64,000 nt of DNA. Origin: Ferirhizobium litorale (lineage in GTDB: Bacteria > Pseudomonadota > Alphaproteobacteria > Rhizobiales > Rhizobiaceae). This document shows, piece after piece, positions 50,327-58,972 of the stretch (positions within the stretch are counted from its first letter, which is position 1; each line of letters begins with the position of its first letter). Position numbers and translations under genes: made by a program. Under the pieces are notes generated by a model. The model was given only the letters and a program-made list of their open reading frames with translations. It was not told the DNA's origin and did no database searches. The stretch spans positions 124,001 through 188,000 of the forward strand of contig JALDYZ010000002.1 in the NCBI GenBank assembly GCA_030028905.1, read 5' to 3'.

Positions 50327-51619
50327 TCAGCCTGCGAAGTGCACGCGGTCCCTGCCGCTATGCTTGGCATCGTAGAGAACGCCATCCGCCCGCTTGACGG
50401 CATCCCAGAGAGATTCCTGCCTGATCCGCCACTCGGATATTCCGATGCTCACCGTCGGGGTCTCGACGCCGAGTTCGCCACCGAGCTTCGCCTCGGCTAG
50501 CGTGAGGCGGACCTTGTCTGCCAGTTCCACCGCCGCGGCGCCGGTGGTGTTTGGAAAGATCGCGAAGAACTCTTCGCCACCGGCGCGCGCGAGGAAATTG
50601 TCCTTTCCGATCGCGTCTTCCAGTATGCGCGCCACATCGCAAAGAATACGATCGCCTTCCGCGTGCCCCCAGCGATCATTCACCGCCTTGAAATGATCGA
50701 TGTCGATCACCGCGAGGCTGACAGGCATGCCCGACCTGAGCGTCTTCGCCTCGAGCCTTTGGGCAAAGGCGAAAAATTTGCGCCGGTTGTAGGCGTTGGT
50801 CAGCGGATCGCGTTCGGCCGCATCGATCAACTTCGCCTCAAGCCGCTTTCGTTCGGTAATATCGAGCATGCAGCCTGCGATGCCCCGGACATTGCCATGC
50901 GCATCGGTGATTGCCGCCTTGTGGTAGCTGACGTCGCGAACGCCCCCATCCGCCAGCTTGATCTTGTCGTCGTGGACGCTCGTCCCGCCACTGCTCAGAA
51001 GCCGCACATCCGCCGCCGAATAGGCGTTGGCGAAAGCCTCCGGGGCGATGTCGTGGACGTTGCGGCCTATGATCTCTTCGACCGGGCGTCCGATGTATTC
51101 GGCAAACGCGTTGTTGCAGCCGACGTAGACGAAATTGCTGTTCTTGAAGAAGATCGGCGTCGGCAAGCTGTCGATGCAGCCCTGCAGGTAGTCCCGTTCC
51201 AGTTCGGCGGTGGCCCGCTCGACCAACGCCTGCCGACGCTTGCGAACGGCAATGCGGGCCCGCGCGAGGCAGAGGCTTACGCCAGACAGGGGATCGGATA
51301 GCAGGATATCGTCGGCGCCGCATTCCAGTGCCCGCACGCTCCAGGCCTCGGATACCGGGCCTTCAGGAACCACGATGAGATAGGCGATTTCGCCGATCGC
51401 TTCCCTGATAGCCATCGTATCGGCGACAATTCGTTGCGGCCTGATGGAAGAAGCGATGATGAGGGGTGTTTCGGACGGCAAGGCAACGTCGCAAACGCCA
51501 ATATCATGACCCGAGGCAGCGAGGAAATCAGGCACACCCCTGCCGTCGAGCGCAAACCAGCGGATAGTCGCAAGCGACCGGGAACCGCTGTCATACTGCG
51601 GTTTATTTGCTGCGTGCAT
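50327..51619 (-). CDS. Receiver-like / PAS / GGDEF diguanylate cyclase
   Basis: 430 residues in three parts: an N-terminal region (about 20-125) with a receiver-like ECGADDILLSDP segment but no evident phospho-acceptor aspartate; a PAS domain (about 145-256, ending DITERKRLEAKL); and a GGDEF domain with DPLTNAYNRR (271-280), DIDHFKAVND and an active GGEEF at 347-351. The inhibitory RxxD site is absent. No membrane span is seen. It probably senses a cytosolic cue and makes cyclic di-GMP. Confidence 0.92.
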   Translation of the reverse strand: MHAANKPQYDSGSRSLATIRWFALDGRGVPDFLAASGHDIGVCDVALPSETPLIIASSIRPQRIVADTMAIREAIGEIAYLIVVPEGPVSEAWSVRALECGADDILLSDPLSGVSLCLARARIAVRKRRQALVERATAELERDYLQGCIDSLPTPIFFKNSNFVYVGCNNAFAEYIGRPVEEIIGRNVHDIAPEAFANAYSAADVRLLSSGGTSVHDDKIKLADGGVRDVSYHKAAITDAHGNVRGIAGCMLDITERKRLEAKLIDAAERDPLTNAYNRRKFFAFAQRLEAKTLRSGMPVSLAVIDIDHFKAVNDRWGHAEGDRILCDVARILEDAIGKDNFLARAGGEEFFAIFPNTTGAAAVELADKVRLTLAEAKLGGELGVETPTVSIGISEWRIRQESLWDAVKRADGVLYDAKHSGRDRVHFAG

Positions 51620-51946
51620 GTAGCCTCTCCGGGCATCGTTGCGAATGCGCGCTGAGAAGCCGGCCCCCCGGTCGCCCCATCATGCATTGCCCAGTTCCCT
51701 TTTTTATACTTGAGCAGATAACTCGGACATTGTCGTTAACAACCAGTGGATGCTGGCAAAGTCGGCAGTACATCCCAACCGAAAAATGGAAATACAATTT
51801 ATGGATAGTAAAAATGGACAAGGACCTGTACCGCATTCTCCCATGTATAACTCGTGCGTCGTTCGCTCACCCTGCCATCGCGGCATTGCCCGGAAGGGCG
51901 TTTGCCTGTAGTCAGCAATCACAAAAACGACAGGAGATGACGGTCA
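51620..51946 (+). other. Gap upstream of psd (327 bases), no confident gene
   Basis: The gap is AT-richer than its surroundings in its middle part (51700-51830). It must hold the leftward promoter of the PAS-GGDEF gene and the promoter of psd. No good -35/-10 pair with standard spacing was found. Short frames here end inside psd or lack ribosome binding sites and are not called. Confidence 0.5.
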
Positions 51947-52645
51947 ATGACATTGTTTGATACCGTGCGCAGCGTGATCGTTCCGGTGCACAAGGAAGGT
52001 TATCCCTTCGTCGCGGCGTTTTTTGCGGCCTCGCTGGTATTGGGCTGGATCTGGGATCCCCTCTTCTGGGTCGGCCTGGTGCTGACCTTGTGGTGCGCAT
52101 ATTTCTTCCGCGACCCCGAGCGCCTGACCCCCCAGGACGACCAACTGGTGATCAGCCCGGCAGACGGGCGCGTCTCCTCGGTCCAGCACGTGGTTCCGCC
52201 GGAAGAACTGAACCTCGGCAACGAACCGATGCTGCGCATCTCGGTTTTCATGAATGTCTTCAACTGCCACGTCAACCGGGCGCCGGTCCGTGGCCGCATC
52301 ACCAACATCGCCTATCGCGAGGGCAGTTTCCTCAATGCCGAACTCGACAAGGCAAGCCAGGACAACGAGCGCAACGGCCTGGTGATCGAAACGTCGCATG
52401 GTGATATCGGCGTCGTACAGATCGCCGGTCTCGTGGCGCGCCGGATCGTCTGCTGGTCGAAGCCGAACGACTTTCTCGACGCCGGCGAGCGTTTCGGCCT
52501 GATCCGGTTCGGGTCGCGCCTTGACGTCTATGTGCCGACTGGCGCTGCTGCTCGCGTTGCCGTGGGGCAGACCGCGATTGCCGGCGAAACCGTGCTTGCG
52601 GAATTCGGCTCGAGCAAGGGCGCGGTCACGAGCCGCCGCAGCTAA
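51947..52645 (+). CDS. psd: Phosphatidylserine decarboxylase proenzyme
   Basis: 232 residues, the short form of the family. It turns phosphatidylserine into phosphatidylethanolamine at the inner membrane. Hydrophobic N-terminal segments (about 20-55) anchor it; ISPADGRV and the C-terminal IRFGSR are conserved, and cleavage before S190 would create the pyruvoyl cofactor. An AGGAGATG site precedes the start. pssA follows after 22 bases, giving the substrate-supplying enzyme in the same operon. Confidence 0.95.
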   Translation: MTLFDTVRSVIVPVHKEGYPFVAAFFAASLVLGWIWDPLFWVGLVLTLWCAYFFRDPERLTPQDDQLVISPADGRVSSVQHVVPPEELNLGNEPMLRISVFMNVFNCHVNRAPVRGRITNIAYREGSFLNAELDKASQDNERNGLVIETSHGDIGVVQIAGLVARRIVCWSKPNDFLDAGERFGLIRFGSRLDVYVPTGAAARVAVGQTAIAGETVLAEFGSSKGAVTSRRS

Positions 52646-52667
52646 GGCTAGAGACAGGAGACCAGGA

Positions 52668-53537
52668 ATGGAGACGCCCTTCCCGCCCTTCGAGCCGAAC
52701 GGCCCCAATGATGCGGCGCGCGGACCACGCCTCAGGGAAATCCCGCTGCGTCTGGTCTTTCCCAATCTCGTCACAGTACTCGCAATCTGCGCGGGCCTGA
52801 CCGGTATCCGGCTCGCCTTCGAGAACCGCTACGAACTGGCCGTCGGCATGGTCCTGCTTGCCGCGTTCCTGGACGGGATCGACGGCCGCATCGCGCGGCT
52901 GCTGAAAGCCACGTCGAAGTTCGGCGGCCAGATGGATTCACTCGCCGACATCGTCAATTTCGGCGTCGCTCCGGCGCTGGTGGTCTACGTCTTCCTGCTC
53001 GACCAGGCGCGCTCCCTCGGCTGGATCGCGGCACTGATCTATGCGATCGCCGCCGGACTGAGGCTTGCACGCTTCAATGTGATGGCGGAACGTGAGAACA
53101 AGGCCTCCTGGCAATCGGAATATTTCGTCGGCGTTCCCGCTCCCGCCGGCGCCATGCTCGTGTTGCTGCCCGTCTATCTAGGTTTTCTCGGCGTGCCGCC
53201 GACGCCCTTCTTCGCCTATGCCAGCGCGGCATATACCGTCTTGATCGGGTTCCTGCTCGTCAGCCGCCTGCCTGTCTGGTCCGGCAAGTCGGAGACCAGC
53301 CGGATCCGCCGCGACCTCGTCCTGCCGATGATTCTGGCGGTCGTGCTGTACGTCGCGCTGCTGATGAGCTTCACCTGGGAGGTCATGGTCGTTACCGTCA
53401 TGGCCTATCTGGTCTCCCTGCCCTTCGGCGCGCACTCCTGGAAGCGGCGCTACGGAACGCTGACGGTCGGCGACACCACACTCGACGACGATTCGGATCC
53501 GCACACGGCGAAGGACGACATCGATCGCGATATTTGA
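52668..53537 (+). CDS. pssA: CDP-diacylglycerol-serine O-phosphatidyltransferase
   Basis: 289 residues, about eight membrane spans. The CDP-alcohol phosphotransferase motif is complete: D72-G73, A76-R77, G86, D90 and D94. It makes phosphatidylserine from CDP-diacylglycerol and serine, the substrate of Psd encoded just upstream. The ATG has a CAGGAGACCAGGA region upstream. Confidence 0.94.
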   Translation: METPFPPFEPNGPNDAARGPRLREIPLRLVFPNLVTVLAICAGLTGIRLAFENRYELAVGMVLLAAFLDGIDGRIARLLKATSKFGGQMDSLADIVNFGVAPALVVYVFLLDQARSLGWIAALIYAIAAGLRLARFNVMAERENKASWQSEYFVGVPAPAGAMLVLLPVYLGFLGVPPTPFFAYASAAYTVLIGFLLVSRLPVWSGKSETSRIRRDLVLPMILAVVLYVALLMSFTWEVMVVTVMAYLVSLPFGAHSWKRRYGTLTVGDTTLDDDSDPHTAKDDIDRDI

Positions 53538-53629
53538 TCGGGACGATTTGCCGCATTTTTATGCAATTCTCGCCCAACTTCTGTCAGTTCCGGCGCTTAC
53601 GCTTGTTTCCTCAGAAAACGGTATGCCAC

Positions 53630-53664
53630 GCCTCTCTTTTGTCACGATTTCCCCCGAGAGAGGC
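53630..53664 (+). other. Inverted repeat downstream of pssA
   Basis: GCCTCTCT and AGAGAGGC (53630-53637, 53657-53664) form an 8-bp stem with a 19-base loop, in the 255-base gap after pssA. No T-run follows. The rest of the gap shows no gene. Confidence 0.3.
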
Positions 53665-53792
53665 GCCGCTCGCCGCGGTGGCGAATCATGCTAATGATTT
53701 CAATGCTCTATGGGACCTCCCGGGCATTGAAGGAGGGGCAGGTTCCAATTCGGCGAACGGATCGAGTATTCGGGGAACATGAGGAGATGACA

Positions 53793-53930
53793 GTGACGCC
53801 GACACAGAAAAAACCCAGCCAGCCACAACAGAACACGGATCTTGCCAGCCGCTACCGCCCGCTTGGCCTGAAGGCCGTTCTGGCCGCAGCGCTGATGCTG
53901 AAGCCGAAGATCGCCAAGAAGATAGCCTGA
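53793..53930 (+). CDS. Small hypothetical protein, 45 residues
   Basis: A GTG start has GAGGAG at exactly six bases upstream, an ideal ribosome binding site; the in-frame ATG two codons earlier touches that site and is worse. The product has a Pro/Gln/Lys-rich N-terminus (TPTQKKPSQPQQ), then a conserved-looking basic-hydrophobic C-terminal half (LGLKAVLAAALMLKPKIAKK) that could form an amphipathic or membrane-bound helix. I do not recognise a family. It sits between pssA and a convergent gene remnant. Confidence 0.5.
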   Translation: MTPTQKKPSQPQQNTDLASRYRPLGLKAVLAAALMLKPKIAKKIA

Positions 53931-53937
53931 GGCGGCA

Positions 53938-54030
53938 CTACCACGACAAGCTTTGCAATTTCGGCGTCTGCGAGACCAGCGTTCCGAGGCCGGTGGCGAT
54001 CAGCACGGCGTCGGACAGTGCGTAGAAGCA
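53938..54030 (-). pseudogene. Remnant of a LysE/ArgO-like exporter
   Basis: A 30-codon stretch of the minus strand, bounded by stops, reads CFYALSDAVLIATGLGTLVS and then QTPKLQSL. This resembles the second span of ArgO (E. coli ...CAISDLVLICAG...LLMQSP...) as I remember it. No start, no first span and no C-terminal part remain. It appears to be a decayed gene fragment between the small protein and the SRAP gene. The similarity is short. Confidence 0.4.
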
Positions 54031-54048
54031 TCACCGTCGGGTGAGCGG

Positions 54049-54816
54049 CTAGAACAGCGACATCTGGCCGCCGCCCTTCTTTCCTTTGGCTTCGGATTTC
54101 GCCTCGGGAAGCACCGCGGCGACCGGTTCCTGGATGTCCGGCCCGACATTGATGACCTTGTTCACCTTGTCGGAGATCGGGATCGCCTCGAAATAGTCGT
54201 CCGAAGCTGGCCGCATGAGATCCTCGACCTCGCGCGGTTCTTGGGTGCGGCAATCGAGCCAGCGGGCAAAATCCTCCGGCTCGATGACGACGGGCATGCG
54301 GTCGTGGATGCGGGCAATCGCCGTATTCGCCGAGGTCGTGAGGATGGCCGCGGTATCGACTTCGGAGCCATCGGCCGAGGACCAGGTTTCCATCAGTCCG
54401 GCGAACGCGACGATGCCGCCACGCTTCGGCCTGATCCAGTAGGCCTGCGATTTCTCGCCGCTTTCCTTCGGTGGGCGATGCCATTCGTAGAAACCGGAGG
54501 CAGGAACGAGGACGCGGCGATGACGCATCGCAGCACGGAAGGATGCCTTGCCGATGGCGCTCTCGGCCCGCGCGTTGATCAGAAGCGGAAATTCCTTCGG
54601 ATCCTTGACCCAGCCGGGAATGAGCCCCCAGCGGGCAAGCAGTGCCCTCCGCTCGGGCACATTACTTCCAGGTTTCTGTTTCTCGCCGGCCATGACGATC
54701 AGGATCGGTTGCGTCGGGGCAATGTTGTAGCGTTCCGGAAATCCCTCAAGCTCCAGGAGCCCGAACAGTTCCGCCACTTCCTCCGGTGTCGCCGTGACCG
54801 CAAATCTTCCACACAT
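54049..54816 (-). CDS. SOS response-associated peptidase (SRAP, YedK/HMCES family)
   Basis: 255 residues. The start MCGRFAV puts the catalytic Cys at position 2 after removal of Met; NARAES, the glutamate in GFYEW and the histidine in RIHDRMPV complete the active site. Family members form a protective thiazolidine crosslink with abasic sites in single-stranded DNA. The C-terminus is a Lys/Gly-rich tail ending GQMSLF, which resembles a clamp-binding-type motif; this is a guess. Confidence 0.93.
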   Translation of the reverse strand: MCGRFAVTATPEEVAELFGLLELEGFPERYNIAPTQPILIVMAGEKQKPGSNVPERRALLARWGLIPGWVKDPKEFPLLINARAESAIGKASFRAAMRHRRVLVPASGFYEWHRPPKESGEKSQAYWIRPKRGGIVAFAGLMETWSSADGSEVDTAAILTTSANTAIARIHDRMPVVIEPEDFARWLDCRTQEPREVEDLMRPASDDYFEAIPISDKVNKVINVGPDIQEPVAAVLPEAKSEAKGKKGGGQMSLF

Positions 54817-54867
54817 CCGACTTTCATCGCACCCCGTCCGGATGCGGTCAAGGCTCGCGGCGGAGGG

Positions 54868-55188
54868 TCAACCGCGCGGCCCGAGCAGGATGATCGCCGT
54901 CCCGGCAAGGCAGACCGCAGCCCCGGAAAGATCCCAGCGGTCCGGCATGCGGTTTTCGGCAAGCCACAGCCAAAGAATGGAGGCTGCGATATAGATGCCG
55001 CCATAGGCTGCATAGACGCGGCCCGCCGCATCGCTGGGGACAAGCGTCAACGCCCAGGCGAAGATTGCCAGCGACATCATGCCGGGCACCAGCCAGAGCG
55101 CGGACTTCCCGAGGCGCAGCCACGCCCAGAAGGCGAAGCAACCCGCGATCTCTCCCAGTGCCGCGACGATGTAGATTGCATAGACCAT
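54868..55188 (-). CDS. YnfA family (UPF0060) membrane protein
   Basis: 106 residues with four membrane spans. [15 protein letters not shown] and [16 protein letters not shown] are the family signature. YnfA proteins resemble small multidrug resistance transporters; the substrate here is unknown. The start at 55188 fits the family length; the frame continues upstream without support. Confidence 0.9.
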   Translation of the reverse strand: MVYAIYIVAALGEIAGCFAFWAWLRLGKSALWLVPGMMSLAIFAWALTLVPSDAAGRVYAAYGGIYIAASILWLWLAENRMPDRWDLSGAAVCLAGTAIILLGPRG

Positions 55189-55370
55189 GGTCAGGTGATT
55201 TTCCGATTGTCGCCGCTTCGAAACGCGGGGCTGTCCAGCCTCGTGACACCCACATCGTTTAACCGGATTCCCAAGTGATCGCCAGCGACGCCCGAGGGGC
55301 GCCACAATTCTCGCTATGGTGCGGCGCAGCAGGATATGAATACGTGGACAACGAGCAAACCAGGAACCGA

Positions 55371-55793
55371 ATGTCAACATTCCCGCAGCCCGCTTCATCG
55401 GGCATCCTCATCAGGGACGGTCGCTTCCTGTTGGTGCGACGACGCAATCCGCCAGCCGCCGACATGTACGCCTTTCCAGGCGGACGCGCCGAGCCCGGAG
55501 AGACTCCCGAGGAAACGGCAATCCGGGAATTCGCGGAAGAAACCGGGTTGACGGTCCATAGCCCCAGCCTGTTCGCCACCTACGATCTGGAGACTCGCGG
55601 CCCCGACGGCAATCTGGAATCGCATTTCTACCTGTCTGTCTTCCTCGTCGCAGCCGATCCTCATGCCCAAGCGGTGGCGGCCGACGACGCCGCCAGTCTC
55701 GGCTGGTACACGGCGGGAGCCGTGCGCGAGCTCTCCGTTCCAGAGAGCGTTCTAGAATGTGTTGAAAAGCTTGCGAAAAATGGCAACTGGTGA
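55371..55793 (+). CDS. Nudix hydrolase
   Basis: 140 residues with a complete Nudix box at 38-60 ([20 protein letters not shown] then ETGL). It hydrolyses a nucleoside diphosphate linked to another group; ADP-ribose is a common substrate but this is not shown by the sequence. The ATG has AGGAA upstream; a longer frame from 55275 is less likely. Confidence 0.9.
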   Translation: MSTFPQPASSGILIRDGRFLLVRRRNPPAADMYAFPGGRAEPGETPEETAIREFAEETGLTVHSPSLFATYDLETRGPDGNLESHFYLSVFLVAADPHAQAVAADDAASLGWYTAGAVRELSVPESVLECVEKLAKNGNW

Positions 55794-55848
55794 AGACAGG
55801 GACTACGGACGGCTTGCCAGAATCATGGCCCCACGGTCATCTGACCTC

Positions 55849-56295
55849 ATGACGTCTGTTCGATTCCATGTTCAGGAGGCGGTATTGGTCGCGATGTTTG
55901 CGGCCATGGTACCGGCTTGCGCGCTTGCGCAGGACCCTGCGCCGATGGAGCAGGCGCCGCCCTCGGTCGAAATCGCCCCGCAGGAAAAGCCTGCACCTTA
56001 TGACGACAGGCTGATCCGCCTGTCGGAAATTCTCGGTTCCGTGCATTACCTGCGCAACCTCTGCAATCCGGAAAAAGAGGACGGGTGGCGTGCGGCCATG
56101 CAGCAACTGCTCGACAAGGAGACATCGAACGAACCGAAAAGACGCGCGCAACTGACGGCAGCCTTCAACCGGGGATACCGATCTTTCGCATCCGTCTACA
56201 CCACCTGCACCGCCGCCGCGGTTGTCGCAGAAGAGCGATACCGTAACGAAGGTGCAACACTCGCCACAGAAATTGCCGCCCGCTTTGGGAATTAA
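55849..56295 (+). CDS. TIGR02301 family exported protein
   Basis: 148 residues from the chosen start, which gives a clean signal peptide (about 1-28, ending ALA-Q). The mature part has PYDDRLIRLSEILGSVHYLRNLC and a second Cys in TTCTAAAVVAEERYR, the hallmarks of this alphaproteobacterial family of unknown function; the two cysteines may pair in the periplasm. In-frame starts at 55825, 55780 and 55759 (overlapping the Nudix gene) cannot be excluded, as no start has a strong ribosome binding site. Confidence 0.75.
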   Translation: MTSVRFHVQEAVLVAMFAAMVPACALAQDPAPMEQAPPSVEIAPQEKPAPYDDRLIRLSEILGSVHYLRNLCNPEKEDGWRAAMQQLLDKETSNEPKRRAQLTAAFNRGYRSFASVYTTCTAAAVVAEERYRNEGATLATEIAARFGN

Positions 56296-56399
56296 CGATT
56301 TATTCACCTCCTTTATCGGCCATCCGTGCTGAAATGGGAAAAGGCTGTTACAGTCGTTAATGTCCCGGTAAGGACAAAGACGCTTCCGAGGAAAGAAAA

Positions 56400-56657
56400 A
56401 TGGTACCAAGCCTCAACGAAATCGATGACATGATCGTGCACGAAAAGATGCAGGTCGCTCTGGAATACCAGAACGAGGCCTGGGCAGACGGCATGGCGGA
56501 TGGCATCGAACCGGAAATCATCGCAGATGCAGCATTCGCTCTGGCCATGCGCGAGACGATCCGCATCCATGGTGAGGATAGCGCCGAGGCAATCCTCGAA
56601 TCGTTGCGCGAGCGCATGCTCGCTGGTGAGTTTTCTCCAAAGCGCATCGTCCAGTAG
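56400..56657 (+). CDS. Small acidic protein of unknown function, 85 residues
   Basis: GAGGAAAG lies just before the ATG, a strong ribosome binding site. The product is acidic and mostly helical (VHEKMQVALEYQNEAWADGM) with no signal peptide, zinc motif or recognised domain. It lies 18 bases upstream of a secreted-protein gene and may be co-transcribed with it. Confidence 0.65.
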   Translation: MVPSLNEIDDMIVHEKMQVALEYQNEAWADGMADGIEPEIIADAAFALAMRETIRIHGEDSAEAILESLRERMLAGEFSPKRIVQ

Positions 56658-56675
56658 CGGTCGGAGGCTTTGTTG

Positions 56676-57437
56676 ATGCCGGTAATGCCCAGGGGCGCGC
56701 GGCGCGCCGTCATACTGTCGCTGTTCTTGTCCAGCGCCGTCTTCGCAAGCGTGCTCCTCGCTCAGCCTCATGCAACCTGGGCCCTCTCGGAGCTGAAGGG
56801 CTCCACCGGCGAGACGCAGCAACCACCCCAAGCCAGCGATGAACCCGATGCAGAAGTACCTGCCGATGATGGTTCCTCCACCGGCGAAGGACTGCCCCTC
56901 CCCGATCCGCTGATCAACCAGGGTACGAGCGAAAGTGGCGTCGCCCGGCCTCAGGCAGACGATTCCAAGCCGGTCGAGGTCATCCGCGACATCGAAAAGG
57001 CGCCTGAACCGGTGCGACGGATGCGGGAACTGATCGTTGAGGCGGCTGCCTCCGGCGACATCGAGCGGTTGCGCCCGCTAATGAATCCCGGCCCCAACCA
57101 GACGCAGGTCACGGTTGGGGAAAGCGCAGAAGATCCGATCGAATTCCTGAAATCGCTTTCGGGCGACGATGAGGGCATCGAAGTTCTCGCCATTCTCCTC
57201 GACATCATATCCACCGGCTTCGTCCACGTTGGACAGGGCACCGCGGACGAAATGTACGTCTGGCCCTACTTCGCCGAAGAATCGCTGACCTCCTTGACCC
57301 CGCCTGAGAAGGTGGAGCTTCTGCGCATCGTCACGGCGGGCGACTTTGCCGACATGCTGGAATTCGGTGGCTACAACTTCTACCGGATCGGCATCACGCC
57401 CGACGGCCAGTGGAAATTTTTCGTGGCGGGCGACTGA
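56676..57437 (+). CDS. Secreted protein of unknown function
   Basis: 253 residues. A signal peptide (about 1-37, ending WALS) precedes an acidic Pro/Ser-rich linker (about 40-95) and a C-terminal globular domain of about 150 residues with DEMYVWPYFAEESLTSLTPPEK and a final YRIGITPDGQWKFFVAGD. I recall similar hypothetical proteins in rhizobia but no function. The ATG at 56676 lies eight bases after CGGAGG; two in-frame TTG codons just upstream are too close to it. Confidence 0.7.
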   Translation: MPVMPRGARRAVILSLFLSSAVFASVLLAQPHATWALSELKGSTGETQQPPQASDEPDAEVPADDGSSTGEGLPLPDPLINQGTSESGVARPQADDSKPVEVIRDIEKAPEPVRRMRELIVEAAASGDIERLRPLMNPGPNQTQVTVGESAEDPIEFLKSLSGDDEGIEVLAILLDIISTGFVHVGQGTADEMYVWPYFAEESLTSLTPPEKVELLRIVTAGDFADMLEFGGYNFYRIGITPDGQWKFFVAGD

Positions 57438-57461
57438 TCGGCATGCGAATGCTTGCCGATC
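57436..57461 (+). other. Hairpin overlapping the stop of the secreted-protein gene
   Basis: GATCGGCA (57436-57443) and TGCCGATC (57454-57461) form a perfect 8-bp stem with a ten-base loop. It overlaps the TGA. No T-run follows, so terminator function is uncertain. Confidence 0.35.
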
Positions 57462-57512
57462 GCCGTGCAAAACACTAGCTCATTCCGCATATGAACAGGG
57501 ATGGGACCAACA

Positions 57513-58355
57513 ATGCCGACCGCCTTTCTGCCTGACCGGGCGCTTCTCAACATCTCCGGATCGGACGCCGAGAGTTTTCTCCAGGCGCTGATCACCACCG
57601 ACCTCGACGCCCTGCCTGACGGCGAGGCGCGCCCCGGGGCATTGCTGACGCCGCAGGGCAAGATCCTCTTCGACTTTCTGGTCTGGCGCGATGGCGACGC
57701 AATCGCGCTGGAGACCGCTCGTGGCCAAGTCGATGCGCTGGTACGGCGGCTTTCCATGTACAAGCTGCGGGCCGCCGTCGAGATCGCCGCATCCGAAACG
57801 GACGGCGTCACCGTCTCATGGGACGGGGAAGCGCCGTCCGGCTGGATCGTCGACCACAGGTTCGCGAAAGCCGGCGTGATGCTCGTTCGTTCCGCCGGAC
57901 AACACGGCGGCGGCGACGAACGCGACTATGATGCCCTGCGGATCGAAAACGGGATCGCCGTCGCAGGGATCGACTATCCGCTGCAGGACGCCTTTCCGCA
58001 TGACGCGCTCCTCGACCTGAACGGCGGGCTTTCCTTCAAGAAGGGCTGCTATGTCGGCCAGGAAGTGGTCTCTCGCATGCAACACCGCGGCACGGCGCGG
58101 CGGCGCGTAGCAACGGTAACCGGCGATCGCGACCTGCCGCCGGCCGGAACCGACATTCTCGCGGGAGCCAAGACCGTCGGAACGCTCGGCAGCGTTGCCG
58201 GCAACAAGGGGCTCGCCATCGTGCGCGTCGACCGGGTCGGCGAAGCGATGGCAAACGGCACACCGTTGACAGCCGGCGACGTTGCCGTGGCGGCTGCGCT
58301 GCCGGAGTGGTCGGGGCTCTCGTTCCCCGCGACCGGTGAAGAGGCCCAGCCGTGA
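57513..58355 (+). CDS. ygfZ: Folate-binding protein YgfZ (iron-sulfur cluster maintenance)
   Basis: 280 residues, related to the glycine cleavage T-protein. The family motif KGCYVGQE (177-184) carries the key cysteine C179. YgfZ helps repair or assemble certain iron-sulfur clusters with tetrahydrofolate. The start at 57513 is favoured by homologue length; an ATG four codons earlier is possible. Its stop overlaps the GTG start of the next gene, opening a four-gene overlapping operon. Confidence 0.93.
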   Translation: MPTAFLPDRALLNISGSDAESFLQALITTDLDALPDGEARPGALLTPQGKILFDFLVWRDGDAIALETARGQVDALVRRLSMYKLRAAVEIAASETDGVTVSWDGEAPSGWIVDHRFAKAGVMLVRSAGQHGGGDERDYDALRIENGIAVAGIDYPLQDAFPHDALLDLNGGLSFKKGCYVGQEVVSRMQHRGTARRRVATVTGDRDLPPAGTDILAGAKTVGTLGSVAGNKGLAIVRVDRVGEAMANGTPLTAGDVAVAAALPEWSGLSFPATGEEAQP

Positions 58356-58972
58356 AGTCCACCGCATCACCGCGTGCCTGGCAGCGCATGCTTTCAGGAC
58401 GCAGGCTCGATCTGCTCGATCCCTCGCCCCTGGACGTGGAAATCTCCGACATCGCGCACGGTCTTGCGCGCGTATCGCGATGGAACGGCCAGACTTTCGG
58501 CGATCACGCCTTTTCGGTGGCCCAGCATAGTGTGGTCGTCGAGGAAATCTTCAGGCGGTGCAACGACGCTTCGCCGGTGGAATTGCAGATGGCATTGCTC
58601 CACGATGCGCCGGAATATGTGATCGGTGATATGATCTCGCCGTTCAAGTCGGTCGTCGGCGGCGGTTACAAGACGGTCGAAAAGCGCCTGGAAAGCGCGA
58701 TCCATCTGCGTTTCGGCCTGCCGGCGCATCCGTCAAAGGAGTTGAAGGACCGGATCAAGAAGGCCGACCGAATCGCAGCCTACTTCGAGGCGACCGAGCT
58801 TGCCGGCTTTGCCGCAGCCGAGGCGCAGAAATTCTTCGGCCAGCCGCGCGGGATCGCGCGGGACATGCTACTGATTGAACCGCTGCCTGCCGTGGAGGCC
58901 CAGCGCTTGTTCCTGGCCCGTTTCGCCGCGATCGAGGACCAGCGGTTGGCAGCCAACACAGGAAGATCCTGA
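58352..58972 (+). CDS. HD-domain phosphohydrolase (YfbR-like)
   Basis: 206 residues. The HD metal-binding set is H59, H84-D85 and a distal aspartate; LLHDAPEYVIGDM is typical of the YfbR group of 5'-nucleotidases. It probably dephosphorylates nucleotides in the cytosol. The GTG start overlaps the ygfZ stop (GTGA), and its own TGA overlaps the next ATG by one base. Confidence 0.88.
   Translation: MKSTASPRAWQRMLSGRRLDLLDPSPLDVEISDIAHGLARVSRWNGQTFGDHAFSVAQHSVVVEEIFRRCNDASPVELQMALLHDAPEYVIGDMISPFKSVVGGGYKTVEKRLESAIHLRFGLPAHPSKELKDRIKKADRIAAYFEATELAGFAAAEAQKFFGQPRGIARDMLLIEPLPAVEAQRLFLARFAAIEDQRLAANTGRS

Noticed and set aside
51607-51960. Short + strand frame in the gap before psd
   Set aside because: It overlaps the start of the PAS-GGDEF gene and runs into psd; no ribosome binding site at plausible internal starts.
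53852-54484. 210-codon minus-strand frame over the small protein, remnant and SRAP gene
   Set aside because: Same-strand frame shadow of the SRAP gene; the SRAP frame carries the MCGR active site.
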